Positions 8,690-20,232 of a stretch of 64,000 nt of DNA are shown in pieces. Under the pieces are notes generated by a model. It was not told the DNA's origin. It did no database searches and saw only the letters and a program-made list of their open reading frames with translations. The stretch's first letter is position 1, and every line of letters starts with the position of its first letter. The stretch comes from an uncultured Anaeroplasma sp. (lineage in GTDB: Bacteria; Bacillota_I; Bacilli_A; Acholeplasmatales; Anaeroplasmataceae), in assembly GCA_945919465.1 (NCBI GenBank), contig CAMEJG010000005.1, positions 1 to 64,000 of the forward strand, written 5' to 3'. The position numbers were made by a program, and so were the translations under genes.

Positions 8690-10035
8690 TATTTTGTTAG
8701 TTCATAAATAGCTTTTGCATATATTTCTATAGCGGTAAAGAAATCCTCTAAGTACATATATTCATTAGCTATATGACAAACATCCTCTCTTCCTACTAGG
8801 GTTGGACCAAAGGCTACAGAATTACCTATTTCTCTTGCATAGGTACCACCACCAATTGTGAATGGTTTATTTTCATAATCATTTGTAACCTCAGAATATA
8901 CATTCATCAATGTTTTAACAAGTTCTCCATTTGGATTAACATAATGGCGCTTTGATTTAGATAATTCTTTATAATTGTATCCATACTTATTAGCTATAAA
9001 AGTGACTTTATCCTCAATTAATTGTAAATGTGAATCTAAAGGAACTCTACAATTAACACCAATTTTAAAACTATTACCCTCTGTTTTGCATACTGCAAAA
9101 TTACAAGTTAAATCCTTCATCTCTTCATCATATACATCAATACCAAGCTTAACTCCTCTTGTATCGTATAAGAAATATTCTGATACAAATTTAGCTAATT
9201 TAGAATTAGTATTTCTATTAATAAAATCAAATAATAAATAAGCAGCATTTACTCCATTTTCAGGACACATTGCATGAGCGGCAACACCATATATAATATA
9301 ATATCCATCCTTATATTCGCCTTGATAATTATTTTCATTTAAATATGAATAAAATTCATTTTCAAGATTAACTTTTAGCTTACATTTTGCACATGATGGT
9401 ACTACATTATATCGATCACCACAAATAAATTCACTAATTACACCATCAAGATTACCTACTATATCAAAGCTTAGCATTCCCTTTTCTCCAAAAATAACAG
9501 GAAATGAAGCATCAGGAGAAAAGCCTAAATGAGGTTTTTCTTCATATTCTAGGTAATGTTTTAGACATCTACTGCCACTTTCCTCATCACAGCCTGCAAT
9601 TAATCTAACTCTTTTATTAGGAACAAACCCATTATCCTTTAATATTTTCATTGCGATATATGCAGAAACTAATGGTCCTTTATCATCTAGTGTGCCTCTT
9701 CCATACATTTTATCATTCTTAAATGTTAATTTAAAAGGATTACTATCCCATTCTGATTCATTAACTGGGACAACATCTAAATGAGCTAGTACACCTAATA
9801 TTTCATTTCCACTACCAAATTCAATATGACCAGCATAATTATCTACATTTTTAGTAATAAAGCCATCTTCATTAGCTTTATTTAATAATATCTCTAAAGC
9901 CTTTTTAGCCTGAATGCCAAAAGGGGCATCACTATTAGGCATATATTCATCTAAAACACTTTTACAAGAAATTAAACTATCTAATAAACTAAATGCTTCT
10001 TCTTTATATTTTTCAATTTGATTTTTAATATTCAT
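8689..10035 (-). CDS. pepV: M20 family dipeptidase PepV
   Basis: Cytoplasmic zinc dipeptidase with broad substrate range, normally removing N-terminal residues from dipeptides. The 448 residues carry metal-site motifs of the M20 family: GVLAHLDVVP near 82, YGRGTLDDKGP near 111, and the catalytic CDEESGS near 150. PepV members have a lid domain in the middle. I chose the ATG at 10035 (MNIKNQIEKY) since GGAGGT precedes it; the ATG at 10047 is inside that ribosome site. Length and start resemble Lactobacillus and Bacillus PepV. Confidence 0.93.
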   Translation of the reverse strand: MNIKNQIEKYKEEAFSLLDSLISCKSVLDEYMPNSDAPFGIQAKKALEILLNKANEDGFITKNVDNYAGHIEFGSGNEILGVLAHLDVVPVNESEWDSNPFKLTFKNDKMYGRGTLDDKGPLVSAYIAMKILKDNGFVPNKRVRLIAGCDEESGSRCLKHYLEYEEKPHLGFSPDASFPVIFGEKGMLSFDIVGNLDGVISEFICGDRYNVVPSCAKCKLKVNLENEFYSYLNENNYQGEYKDGYYIIYGVAAHAMCPENGVNAAYLLFDFINRNTNSKLAKFVSEYFLYDTRGVKLGIDVYDEEMKDLTCNFAVCKTEGNSFKIGVNCRVPLDSHLQLIEDKVTFIANKYGYNYKELSKSKRHYVNPNGELVKTLMNVYSEVTNDYENKPFTIGGGTYAREIGNSVAFGPTLVGREDVCHIANEYMYLEDFFTAIEIYAKAIYELTK

Positions 10036-10053
10036 AATAACCTCCATAAAAAC

Positions 10054-10080
10054 AAAAATAAATCAATGAATGATTTATTT
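10054..10080 (-). terminator. terminator after ptsH
   Basis: AAAATAAATCA (10054-10064) pairs with TGATTTATTTT (10070-10080). On the minus strand a further T-rich stretch follows. It separates ptsH from pepV. Confidence 0.6.
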
Positions 10081-10088
10081 TTAGCCTA

Positions 10089-10361
10089 TTATACTTCTTT
10101 TCCTAAGCCTAATGAGATAATTTGCTTTTTAATTCCCTCTAAAGCTTCAATCTCATCCTCACCATTAGCTACAACCTCGATTGTAACTCCCGAATAAATG
10201 CCTAATGACATAACTCCCATAATTGACTTCAAATCAACTTTTTTCCTTAAAGCCTCTAGGGTAATATCAGATTTATAAAGCATTGCCTCGTTTACTAATG
10301 AGGTAGCTGGTCTTGCGTGTACTCCATTTTCATTAGTGATTCTAAAACTCTTCTTTACCAT
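10089..10361 (-). CDS. ptsH: phosphocarrier protein HPr
   Basis: Central phosphocarrier of the sugar phosphotransferase system. The 90-residue protein has the His-15 phosphorylation site in ENGVHARPATSL and the regulatory Ser-46 region KSIMGVMSLG, the target of HPr kinase in Bacillota. No ptsI follows; pepV lies downstream after a terminator, so HPr is separated from enzyme I. The upstream gene encodes a small EIIB-like membrane protein 12 bases away, giving a compact PTS-related pair. Confidence 0.96.
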   Translation of the reverse strand: MVKKSFRITNENGVHARPATSLVNEAMLYKSDITLEALRKKVDLKSIMGVMSLGIYSGVTIEVVANGEDEIEALEGIKKQIISLGLGKEV

Positions 10362-10373
10362 TCTATGGCCCCC

Positions 10374-10727
10374 TTATTTTATTTTCTTATCTAATTCTTC
10401 TTTAATTAATTTTGAATCTGTTTTAAATAAAATTTTAACACAATCTCCTGTAACAAAAACCCCAGATTCTGTCATAGACTTCAAGCCATCAAAATTAACA
10501 ATATCTAAATCATTAACCTTTAATCGTAATCTACCATTTTCAACTTCAGTAGACAATAGGTTATTAACCCCACCTAAATAGTTTAATAGTTTATCAATAA
10601 AGCTAGAATCAACTCTAATTTTTTTATTCTTATTTTTTAATACTAGTATAATTACTATAGATAATAATAAAACTATAGCTAGAGCTATGCCAATTATAAT
10701 CCATATATTAATAGCAGTTCTAAACAT
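10374..10727 (-). CDS. membrane-anchored PTS EIIB-like protein lacking the active-site cysteine
   Basis: One N-terminal transmembrane helix (about 9-30) is followed by a basic stretch and an 80-residue domain resembling glucose-type PTS EIIB. It shows FIDKLLNYLGGVNNL, then RLRLKVND, then GVFVTGDCVKILF. In true EIIB proteins a cysteine stands just before the TRLR-like strand (as in CITRLR) and accepts phosphate from EIIA. Here the equivalent segment reads STEVENGRLRL, without cysteine. It may therefore be a regulatory or structural relic and not a phosphotransferase. It is encoded just before ptsH in the same direction. Confidence 0.7.
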   Translation of the reverse strand: MFRTAINIWIIIGIALAIVLLLSIVIILVLKNKNKKIRVDSSFIDKLLNYLGGVNNLLSTEVENGRLRLKVNDLDIVNFDGLKSMTESGVFVTGDCVKILFKTDSKLIKEELDKKIK

Positions 10728-10822
10728 CTATTGAAGTCACCTCATATAAATAAAATTCATATATATTATAGGATTTTTTTTGTTTTTTTACAAGAATAAT
10801 ATTGTAAATATTATGTCAATTG

Positions 10823-10854
10823 CCATATTTTGTTATTTTTTTCTGCATATTCTA
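10823..10854 (+). promoter_or_regulatory. possible sporulation-type promoter
   Basis: Upstream of the CotZ-like gene, CATATTCTA (10846-10854) fits the CATAnnnTA -10 element of sigma-K/sigma-E promoters in Bacillus. CCATATT at 10823-10829 resembles the sigma-E -35, but the spacing of 16 is slightly long. The DNA is so AT-rich that a chance match is quite possible. Confidence 0.25.
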
Positions 10855-10871
10855 TAATAGGGGGTGAAAAA

Positions 10872-11270
10872 ATGGAAGATATAACAAATGGTTCATCCTG
10901 TAGCTGTAATTATATTAAGGACACTATTATGAAAATTGATAAGCTTCAAAAGGAGGCAATATTAGACGATTCACAAGCTTGTATAGGTTGTCAAAGATCC
11001 TTACTTGCTGCTACATATAATACAATTCCAGTAATATTTAGATGTTGCTCAGATGTATTTGTCGGAGATATTGGTACTACTGGTAATGTAACTAGATATT
11101 TTAGAATCGAGTCAGTCAGATGTGGTCAGTATGTCACTGTAAGATTACTTGAATTATCTAATAACACTCTTGTTGGTACTGACTATACTATGACAATTGA
11201 TATAGATTGTATAAAAACTATTCAATGTCTTGAGCCTATTTCAGTAGCGGTATGTACAGGTCAAAATTAA
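10872..11270 (+). CDS. CotY/CotZ-like spore coat protein
   Basis: The 132-residue protein is cysteine-rich (11 Cys) and resembles the CotY/CotZ family of Bacillus spore crust proteins. It has an N-terminal Cys segment (SSCSCNYIKDTIMKID), then CIGCQRSLL, then the core NTIPVIFRCCSDVFVG followed by a strand-rich FRIESVRCGQYVTVRLL part. In Bacillus these proteins self-assemble through disulfides into the outermost spore layer. The ATG at 10872 follows AGGGGGTG, an excellent ribosome site. The gene is on the plus strand between two minus-strand operons and has its own terminator. I assign the family from remembered motifs; other cysteine-rich coat-like proteins are possible. Confidence 0.68.
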   Translation: MEDITNGSSCSCNYIKDTIMKIDKLQKEAILDDSQACIGCQRSLLAATYNTIPVIFRCCSDVFVGDIGTTGNVTRYFRIESVRCGQYVTVRLLELSNNTLVGTDYTMTIDIDCIKTIQCLEPISVAVCTGQN

Positions 11271-11314
11271 AAAGGAGAAAACTCTCCTTTTTAAACGATG
11301 GGATATATTCCCAT
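11269..11314. terminator. tandem terminators between converging genes
   Basis: Hairpin 1: AAAAAGGAGA (11269-11278) with TCTCCTTTTT (11283-11292), able to work in both directions. Hairpin 2: ATGGGA (11298-11303) with TCCCAT (11309-11314), followed by seven T on the plus strand. They end the CotZ-like gene and, with hairpin 1, the tgt transcript. Confidence 0.85.
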
Positions 11315-11318
11315 TTTT

Positions 11319-12952
<1,634 letters not shown>

Positions 12953-12963
12953 AGTATCCTCCA

Positions 12964-13986
12964 TTATTTAATAAACATTGCATCTCCAAATGAGAAAAAA
13001 CGATATTTTTCTTCTACAGCCTTTTTATAGCTATCTAATATAAATTCTCTTCCTGCAAAAGCACTAACTAGCATAATTAAAGTAGATTTTGGCAAATGAA
13101 AATTAGTAATTTGAGCAGAAACCACCTTAAATTCATAGCCAGGATAAATAAAAATAGAAGTATTTTGACAACAAGCCTTAAAGCCATTATCATAAGCACT
13201 TTCTAAGGTTCTAGTTGATGTAGTCCCAACAGAAACAATTCTCTTATGATTTTTTATTGCTAAATTTAATCTATTTGCAGCATCTTCACTAATCTCATAA
13301 TACTCAGAGTGCATTACATGATTAGTTAAATCCTCCTCCTCAACTGGCCTAAAGGTACCTAACCCTACATGAAGAGTTACATAAATAAGCTCAACACCCT
13401 TATTTTTAATTTTTTCTAAAAGTTCAGGAGTAAAATGAAGACCTGCAGTAGGAGCTGCGGCACTACCTAATTTTTTAGCATAAACAGTTTGATATCTATC
13501 CTTATCATTAAGCTTTTCATGAATATAAGGAGGTAAAGGCATTTCTCCAAGCTTATCTAATATTTCAACTAAAATACCTTCATAAATTAGTTTAAATTCA
13601 CAAATACCCATATCCTCTTTTTTTATACATTGAGCCTTTAATATCCCATCACCAAATGTAATAATAGACCCAATTTTTACCCTTCTTTGGGGTTTAGCAA
13701 GAGTTTGCCATACATTATCCCCTAAATCCTTAAGAAGTAAAATCTCAATAACTGCATTAGTATCTTCTTTATGCCCGATTAATCTAGCAGGAATAACCTT
13801 AGTATCATTTAATACTAAAACATCATTACTATCTAAATAATCCACAATATCAGAAAACTTTTTATGCTCTATTGTTTTATTTTTTCTATCTAATACCATC
13901 AATCTAGACTCACTTCTATTAATAAGTGGAGTCTGAGCTATAAGCTCTTCTGGCAAATAATAATCATAATCACTAGTCTTTATCAT
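12964..13986 (-). CDS. queA: S-adenosylmethionine:tRNA ribosyltransferase-isomerase
   Basis: Transfers the ribosyl part of SAM to preQ1-tRNA to form epoxyqueuosine. The 340-residue length and motifs are typical: [13 protein letters not shown] at the start, [38 protein letters not shown] and [14 protein letters not shown]. The start overlaps the ruvB stop by 4 bases (ATGA), and ppiB follows closely, indicating translational coupling. Confidence 0.97.
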   Translation of the reverse strand: MIKTSDYDYYLPEELIAQTPLINRSESRLMVLDRKNKTIEHKKFSDIVDYLDSNDVLVLNDTKVIPARLIGHKEDTNAVIEILLLKDLGDNVWQTLAKPQRRVKIGSIITFGDGILKAQCIKKEDMGICEFKLIYEGILVEILDKLGEMPLPPYIHEKLNDKDRYQTVYAKKLGSAAAPTAGLHFTPELLEKIKNKGVELIYVTLHVGLGTFRPVEEEDLTNHVMHSEYYEISEDAANRLNLAIKNHKRIVSVGTTSTRTLESAYDNGFKACCQNTSIFIYPGYEFKVVSAQITNFHLPKSTLIMLVSAFAGREFILDSYKKAVEEKYRFFSFGDAMFIK

Positions 13987-15017
13987 TCAAATAAACCTCT
14001 ATAATATTGAATACCTAAAGCATCATATGCTTTTTTAGTCGCAATTCTACCACGATTACTACGCTTAATATAGCCCTCCTGAAGCAAATATGGCTCATAT
14101 ACATCCTCAATAGTAGCTACATCCTCGGAAATAGTTGCAGCAAGTGACTCAACACCAACAGGGCCACCCTTAAAGGTATTAATGATTGCCTTTAAATAAT
14201 GATAATCATTATAATCAAGACCATTATTATCAATACCTAATTTACTTAAAGCTTCTTTACAAATATCTAAAGAAATAACACCATTATTCTTTACATCAGC
14301 AAAATCTCTAACACGTCTAAATAATCTATTCGCAATACGTGGAGTACCTCTACTACGCTTTGCAAGCTCTAATGAAGCCTCATCATCAATTTTAGTTTCA
14401 TAAACACTTGCAGTTCTATTAACTATAAGCTTAAGCTCCTCAATAGTATAATATTGAAGCCTTAAAATAACTCCAAATCTATCTCTTAATGGAGCAGATA
14501 AATCACCAAATCTAGTAGTAGCACCCACTAAAGTAAAAGGAGGCAAGTCAATTCTAATACTTCTAGTTTGGCTATCCTTACCAACCATAATATCTAAAAC
14601 ATAATCCTCCATTGCACTATACAATACCTCTTCAACAAATCTTGGCAAACGATGTATTTCATCAATAAATAATACATCCCCCTCATTAAGTGTTGATAAA
14701 ACTGCAGCTAAATCTCCACTTTTTTCAACAGAAGGACCAGAGATCACTTTTAAATTAACTCCTAATTCATTTGCGATGATTTGAGCAAGAGTAGTTTTAC
14801 CAAGTCCTGGAGGACCATATAAAAGGCAATGATCTAAAGCTTCATTTCTTTTTTTACAGGCTTCAATATAAACTGATAGCATTTCCTTAGATTCACTTTG
14901 TCCAATATATTCTTTAATAAGCTGAGGACGAAGTGAAAGACTAGAATCATCATCACTTGGTAATTGATTGGGATCTACTATTCTATTTTCTTCATCTACA
15001 GTTTTATTTTCTTCCAT
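13983..15017 (-). CDS. ruvB: Holliday junction helicase RuvB
   Basis: AAA+ motor that drives branch migration of Holliday junctions with RuvA. The 344 residues carry Walker [15 protein letters not shown] near 65, Walker [14 protein letters not shown] near 117, the sensor region [19 protein letters not shown], and a C-terminal winged helix ([13 protein letters not shown]). It follows ruvA after 8 bases and overlaps queA. Confidence 0.98.
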   Translation of the reverse strand: MEENKTVDEENRIVDPNQLPSDDDSSLSLRPQLIKEYIGQSESKEMLSVYIEACKKRNEALDHCLLYGPPGLGKTTLAQIIANELGVNLKVISGPSVEKSGDLAAVLSTLNEGDVLFIDEIHRLPRFVEEVLYSAMEDYVLDIMVGKDSQTRSIRIDLPPFTLVGATTRFGDLSAPLRDRFGVILRLQYYTIEELKLIVNRTASVYETKIDDEASLELAKRSRGTPRIANRLFRRVRDFADVKNNGVISLDICKEALSKLGIDNNGLDYNDYHYLKAIINTFKGGPVGVESLAATISEDVATIEDVYEPYLLQEGYIKRSNRGRIATKKAYDALGIQYYRGLFE

Positions 15018-15025
15018 ATCCTCAC

Positions 15026-15589
15026 CTACTTAACAATCATCTTAAGTGCTTCTTTGACTAAAATACCAACCTCTAAAGACTTATCTAGCTTAGGTAAAAC
15101 CTTTTGAATTTCTTTTTTACTATAGCCTAAGGCAATTAAAGCTTCTTCAACATCTAACATCTTACCATCACTCTTGACTTCCTCTTCACTAGCCTCAAAG
15201 GCAATTTTTCCTTTTAAATCAAGAATAATTTGCTGAGAAGCTTTAGCTCCTATACCAGGAAATTTCTTCAAATAGGCATCATTTCTATTCTCAATCGCAT
15301 TAACAATTTCTTTGACAGTACCAGTAGCTAAAATAGATAAAGCACTCTTAGGCCCAATGCCACTAACAGAAATAAGCTTTAAAAATAAATCCTTTTCCTC
15401 TTCTGTCATAAAACCATATAAATCTATAATATCTTCTCTAACATATTGATGAGTAAAAACCTTATAATCTTGATTAAGCTTATAATTATAAGGATTTGGA
15501 ACAATAATTAAATACCCAATCCCATTATTCTCACAAATAATAAATTTAGGAGAAATCTTTGTAATTTTACCAATAATATATCCATACAT
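15026..15589 (-). CDS. ruvA: Holliday junction DNA-binding protein RuvA
   Basis: Tetrameric junction-binding partner of RuvB. The 187 residues contain an OB domain (1-62), two helix-hairpin-helix motifs ([13 protein letters not shown] and [15 protein letters not shown]), and a C-terminal domain that contacts RuvB (about 140-187). It is first in the ruvA-ruvB-queA-ppiB-tgt operon and slightly shorter than the Bacillus protein because of the acidic linker. Confidence 0.97.
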   Translation of the reverse strand: MYGYIIGKITKISPKFIICENNGIGYLIIVPNPYNYKLNQDYKVFTHQYVREDIIDLYGFMTEEEKDLFLKLISVSGIGPKSALSILATGTVKEIVNAIENRNDAYLKKFPGIGAKASQQIILDLKGKIAFEASEEEVKSDGKMLDVEEALIALGYSKKEIQKVLPKLDKSLEVGILVKEALKMIVK

Positions 15590-15653
15590 AATCTAAACCA
15601 CCTATCGAATTATAGCATAAATTCTCATAAAAGAAAAGACGAAAGAAACTCAA

Positions 15654-16064
15654 TTATCTTCCGCCATATCTCTTTTTTGGAGGTAAAATCCCCGGATAAC
15701 ATCTATTTGATAAAATCGGGGTATTATTCATATTATTTTTTTCATCAAAGGTACTAATTTTTTCTTCATTTTTCTCAAAAATATTTTTTTTATTCTCTAA
15801 ATTTAAATCTTTATCAATACTATTTTCATTAGTATCAAGCTTATCCTCAATCACTCTATAAAAATCCTCAACTAATATTTCAGAGCTATCTAATATTTGA
15901 TTACACTCATTAGAAATAATAGGAATTCTTACCTTCATGCCAAAAGTCAAATCTCTAATATTTGTAATATGAGGATTATATTCTTTTAATTCTTCAATAC
16001 TAATATGATAGTAATCTAAAATATCATAAATACTTTCATTATTTTTAACAATATGTTCAATCAA
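15654..16064 (-). CDS. LysM-domain protein, SafA-like
   Basis: Residues 2-50 form one LysM peptidoglycan-binding domain (IVKNNESIYDILDYYHIS, then LTFGMKVRIPI). An acidic asparagine-rich linker follows, and the tail is CYPGILPPKKRYGGR. There is no signal peptide. In Bacillus the spore morphogenetic LysM protein SafA is encoded next to ruvAB, so both domain and position suggest a SafA-type role, though the protein is short (136 aa). The start is TTG at 16064 with GGTGAT upstream; no ATG fits the LysM N terminus. It follows the methyltransferase gene by 15 bases. A general LysM protein remains possible. Confidence 0.65.
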   Translation of the reverse strand: MIEHIVKNNESIYDILDYYHISIEELKEYNPHITNIRDLTFGMKVRIPIISNECNQILDSSEILVEDFYRVIEDKLDTNENSIDKDLNLENKKNIFEKNEEKISTFDEKNNMNNTPILSNRCYPGILPPKKRYGGR

Positions 16065-16079
16065 AATATCACCAAGATA

Positions 16080-16673
16080 TTATATGCTAGTTAATATAAA
16101 TAATGATTTATTACTATCATAAATAACACTAAAACCACAAATATCACCTAATATCTCCATACTTCTAACAGATGGAAAGCTTATATGAGTAATATCTCTT
16201 AGATACCAATAATCCTTAGCTTCTTTTACTACTAAAGTTTTAATAATGATTCTACCATTACTATTCAAATGCCTCTTAAGATTAATTAATAATCCTTTTA
16301 AATCTGAAATATGCTCAAAAACCTCAATTAAAATAATAGTATCAATTTCATATGGAATATCAATATTATAATAATATAAATCATAATAAAAAGCTTTATA
16401 ACCATTATTATTTAAAATATCACTCAATGCATGAATTTTACCACAACCATAATCTAATATTCTATTCCCATAAATATATCCTTTAATATTTTCATAAATA
16501 TTATTCATATAAACTAAATACTTATCATCACAAATATGTTTATTATATCTATCTAGTTCTTCTTCTTTTGTAGGTATTTTCTTTTTTCTTAAATAACCAC
16601 AATTTAAACATAAATAAAACTCTTTATTATCATATACCTTATTTATCATTTCAAAATCACAAAAACATTTCAT
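16080..16673 (-). CDS. SAM-dependent methyltransferase with N-terminal zinc ribbon
   Basis: The first 32 residues have paired cysteines (CFC near 3-5, CLNC near 22-25) that may bind zinc. Residues 65-190 are a class I Rossmann methyltransferase: motif I ILDYGCGKIHALSDIL, a DTIILIEVFEHISDL region and NGRIIIKTL strand, as in Methyltransf_23 proteins. The substrate is unknown. Similar proteins often act on sugars, quinones or small metabolites. It is probably co-transcribed with the LysM gene 15 bases downstream, and diverges from the large coiled-coil gene with 77 bases between the start codons. Confidence 0.7.
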   Translation of the reverse strand: MKCFCDFEMINKVYDNKEFYLCLNCGYLRKKKIPTKEEELDRYNKHICDDKYLVYMNNIYENIKGYIYGNRILDYGCGKIHALSDILNNNGYKAFYYDLYYYNIDIPYEIDTIILIEVFEHISDLKGLLINLKRHLNSNGRIIIKTLVVKEAKDYWYLRDITHISFPSVRSMEILGDICGFSVIYDSNKSLFILTSI

Positions 16674-16750
16674 ATAAATTCCCTTTTTCTTTACTAAAAT
16701 CTTATTTAATTATATAATATAATTGATTATTATTGCAAGGAGGTAGCACT

Positions 16751-19700
16751 ATGAGTCAATATCTGAACTCAATAAAAGATATTTTAAATAATCTCATTTC
16801 AACTATTGATAAATATTCTAGCTATGATAGTAATGCTATACTTCCTAAAATAACTATAGAAGAAATAAAAAAAGAAATAGAAAACATTGAAAAATCCTCA
16901 ATAAAGCTTACAAATAATCTAAATAAATCTACAAATTCATTAATAAAAGAAGCTAATTCTAATAAAAAAAGATTCCATCAAGTAGTTTTAGAAAAAGAAA
17001 AAGAAATAAAAGAATTAGAGGATTTAGAAAAAATAAATATTTCTAAATCAGAAATAGAAAAAGATCAAAGAATTAAACTTTTAAATGAAAAGCTTGAACA
17101 TGATAAAAAAGAAGCAATAAAACAAATTGAAGAAAATAAGAATAGCTCTAAAGAAACAAATAAATATTTCTTAAATGATTATAGAGAAACAGAAAAAAGA
17201 TTAGCATTTAAAAATCAATCCTCAAAGGATTATTATAATAATTGTATAAAAAAATATAATAATAGATTAGAAAATGAACTTAAAAATATTGATAAAGCCT
17301 ATTCAAGATTATATATAAATTACGATAATGATACTAAAGCATTAATAACTAAATATAATCGATTAATTGAGGATTACAATAATCAATATAAAAAGCTTCA
17401 AAAAGATAAATTAGATTATATTACAGCTTTAAACATCGAAAGTAAGGAATCAACAATCAATCTAAATAATGAAATCAGACCCTTATTTGATACAAAAAAT
17501 AAAAATATTGAAGAAAGACGTGCAATATATTCAAAGGAACAAAACACCTCAAATATTGAAAAAGAGAATAAAAGACATGATCTTCATAATGAATCTAATA
17601 GAATAACAAAGGAATTCATTGTCAATGTAAAGGCTATAGATTCTAAAATAGAAGAATATAAAAAAGAATATGAGAATAATAGAGAAAGTAAAATAAACAC
17701 TACTCTATATACAATATTAGAGGATCATAAAAGACTACAATTTGAAGTATCTGAACTAATTAATCAAAATGATTCTTTAGAAACAAAAAAATTAATCACT
17801 TTAAAATATAAATTATTTTCAAAAAGAAAAGAAAAGCTTGAAGCTAAGCTTGATAATGAACTAAGAATTCTAGAAGTAAGCTTTCTAAAAACATTAGAAT
17901 CTGAATTTCTAGAGAAAAAAAGATTAGAATTCGAAAAAAATACAATTATAAAAAAATTAATTGAAGAAGAAAATACATTAGTAAAGCAATATCAAGAATT
18001 TAATAATAAATATGAAGCAAATTTAAGATATGATGAAGGAAAATATAAAATAACTTATGACATTAACTCTTCTTCTATAAAACATTCTCATAATATAGAA
18101 CAAATAAAAAAGAAAAGAGAAAAAAATATTAGATTAGCTGAGTTTGATATAGAGCTTCAAAAAATTAGTTATAAAATCAAAATGACTGAGGCTAATTTAA
18201 AAATAACAAAGGAGCTTAATTCTCTTATTCATGAATACGAAGACAAGGTCTATCAAAAGAAAAAAAGCTTCAATACAGTTTTTACAATGCTTGAAATTGA
18301 GCGTCATAAAACTTTAAGTGAGTACAATGATAATTTATATAAGCTAAAGCTTAATGAAGCAAAGGAAGAATTTAGATTTAATGGAAATCTTTCTGATTTA
18401 AAAAATAAAATATTTGAAAAAGATATCAATAATGAATTAGAAATAAATGAAAAATATGTAGATATAGAAATATTATCACATAATAATGAACATGATAAAA
18501 ACAAATTAAACTCAGAAATAGTAATAATGAATACCAAAAGAAAAAACTTCAGTTATTTAGAAGAATATAAGCTATTACTTCAAAATGAACTATTTAATTT
18601 AGATTTTAAACATGTCCAAATAGAAACTACTAATTATTATTTATTTCTAAAGCTAATGTGTTCTTCTATTTTTTCAATAATAGAGATAGTAGATAAATCA
18701 ATTGAAGCTAAAAAAGAAATAATTACTGAATTAAGAAATTTCTTTATTTCCTTAGAAATTTGTATTATTGATTATGTAAAAAGCATAATGAAATGTTATA
18801 AAGATAATATAAAAGCTATTATTGAAGATAATAGAAAAAATCTTGAGAATTTATATTTCAATCAAAAAAGAGAAAAGCTTAAATTAAAATATGATAATGA
18901 TATAATTATACAAAAAAATAATATCATTTCTAATAAAAATAAAGCGGATCTTCTTTCCGATGATAATACAGAACATAATAAAAAGCTTTATGCACTCAAA
19001 AGTAAATACAATAAAACAAAATCAATATTAGAAAGATGGCATATTCAAAAAGATATCAATGCTATCACAAATATAATAAATAGAAATGATAGAAAAATAA
19101 AAAACTATAAAACAAATATTCAAAAAATTCAAAAAGAAATTGAAAAAATAAAGAATAATTATTTATATGCTAAAAATAGAATTAATAAAACCATAGATAA
19201 AGAATTAAAATCATATAAAACTTTATTAGAGGATATTATAGAAATTAATTCTAATCTATTAACAAATATTAATTCAGTATTAAATGAACCTTATGATAGT
19301 ACAGATTATGTTGATTATTTTTCTAATCTAGAAACTAAAATTTCTAATGTAATTAATAATTTAGATAAATCACTATCTTCAATTTACAATGTAATAAATG
19401 ATTTTAAGCTTAAAAGATATTTAGAATTAGAAAAAAAGAATATTACATTAAAAAAGAATTTAAGACATAATGAGCATGCCACCTCAATTGAAATAAGAGA
19501 AAAGGAATATAACTTTGATAAAAAGTATAAAGAACTATTTAGAAATTGCAAAAATGAAATAAATAATTGCAAAAAGAACAATCTTATTTCAAAAATGAAA
19601 TCTAAAGAAGAAATTCAAAATCTAAGAAATGAGCATGACAAGGCTACAAAAATATTACAACAAGAGAATAAAAATCTAGGTGCTAATTTATATTTATCAT

Positions 19701-20191
19701 TATATGCAGTATTAGAAAATATAAAAGCTATTGAATTAGATTATCATATGTCAATTGGAGATTGTAAGAATAAAATATATCAAAAATCATTTAAAGATGA
19801 ATTAAAAGAAAAAGAAAATATTCTTACAATTAAAACAAATGATATCAAAAAACTAGAAGAAAAAAGACTTTATCTATATGAAGAGAATAAAAAGGCAGAC
19901 ATAAGGGGTTATATCACTCAAGAAACTCAAGGAATCAAACAAGAAATATTAGATTATCATAATTTAAAAGAAAAATATAAAAATCAAAATACAGAAAATT
20001 ATACATCATATAAAACTAATATTTCAGATGCTGAAATGACAATAGCCTTTAATAAGAAAAATCTTAATAAAAGCATAAAATCATTAGATAATGAGCTAAG
20101 ACTATTAATAAAGGCTGAAAATAAAAAGCATAAAATCCAATTGAAAAAAATTGATAAATCAGTTAGAAAAAAGAAATATTTTACTAGTTAA
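16751..20191 (+). CDS. giant cytoplasmic coiled-coil protein (1146 aa)
   Basis: I recognise no conserved domain. The protein is almost entirely charged and helical (K, E, N, I and L), with heptad-like spacing across about residues 20-1140, few prolines and almost no glycine. One or two less charged segments occur near 600-660 (CSSIFSIIEIVDKS). No transmembrane helix, signal peptide or P-loop is visible, so it is not SMC-like. ATG at 16751 follows AAGGAGGT; six codons upstream an in-frame ATG lacks a site. It is alone on the plus strand, diverging from the methyltransferase and converging on ftsZ. A filament-forming or cytoskeletal role is only an inference. Confidence 0.75.
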   Translation: MSQYLNSIKDILNNLISTIDKYSSYDSNAILPKITIEEIKKEIENIEKSSIKLTNNLNKSTNSLIKEANSNKKRFHQVVLEKEKEIKELEDLEKINISKSEIEKDQRIKLLNEKLEHDKKEAIKQIEENKNSSKETNKYFLNDYRETEKRLAFKNQSSKDYYNNCIKKYNNRLENELKNIDKAYSRLYINYDNDTKALITKYNRLIEDYNNQYKKLQKDKLDYITALNIESKESTINLNNEIRPLFDTKNKNIEERRAIYSKEQNTSNIEKENKRHDLHNESNRITKEFIVNVKAIDSKIEEYKKEYENNRESKINTTLYTILEDHKRLQFEVSELINQNDSLETKKLITLKYKLFSKRKEKLEAKLDNELRILEVSFLKTLESEFLEKKRLEFEKNTIIKKLIEEENTLVKQYQEFNNKYEANLRYDEGKYKITYDINSSSIKHSHNIEQIKKKREKNIRLAEFDIELQKISYKIKMTEANLKITKELNSLIHEYEDKVYQKKKSFNTVFTMLEIERHKTLSEYNDNLYKLKLNEAKEEFRFNGNLSDLKNKIFEKDINNELEINEKYVDIEILSHNNEHDKNKLNSEIVIMNTKRKNFSYLEEYKLLLQNELFNLDFKHVQIETTNYYLFLKLMCSSIFSIIEIVDKSIEAKKEIITELRNFFISLEICIIDYVKSIMKCYKDNIKAIIEDNRKNLENLYFNQKREKLKLKYDNDIIIQKNNIISNKNKADLLSDDNTEHNKKLYALKSKYNKTKSILERWHIQKDINAITNIINRNDRKIKNYKTNIQKIQKEIEKIKNNYLYAKNRINKTIDKELKSYKTLLEDIIEINSNLLTNINSVLNEPYDSTDYVDYFSNLETKISNVINNLDKSLSSIYNVINDFKLKRYLELEKKNITLKKNLRHNEHATSIEIREKEYNFDKKYKELFRNCKNEINNCKKNNLISKMKSKEEIQNLRNEHDKATKILQQENKNLGANLYLSLYAVLENIKAIELDYHMSIGDCKNKIYQKSFKDELKEKENILTIKTNDIKKLEEKRLYLYEENKKADIRGYITQETQGIKQEILDYHNLKEKYKNQNTENYTSYKTNISDAEMTIAFNKKNLNKSIKSLDNELRLLIKAENKKHKIQLKKIDKSVRKKKYFTS

Positions 20192-20224
20192 AATAGGTAG
20201 AACCATCTAATGGTCCTACCTATT
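20192..20224. terminator. bidirectional terminator between coiled-coil gene and ftsZ
   Basis: AATAGGTAG-A-ACCAT (20192-20206) pairs with ATGGT-C-CTACCTATT (20210-20224), 14 pairs with one mismatch and a 3-base loop. A T-rich run follows on the plus strand and the sequence also serves ftsZ on the minus strand. Confidence 0.85.
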
Positions 20225-20232
20225 ATTTTTTA

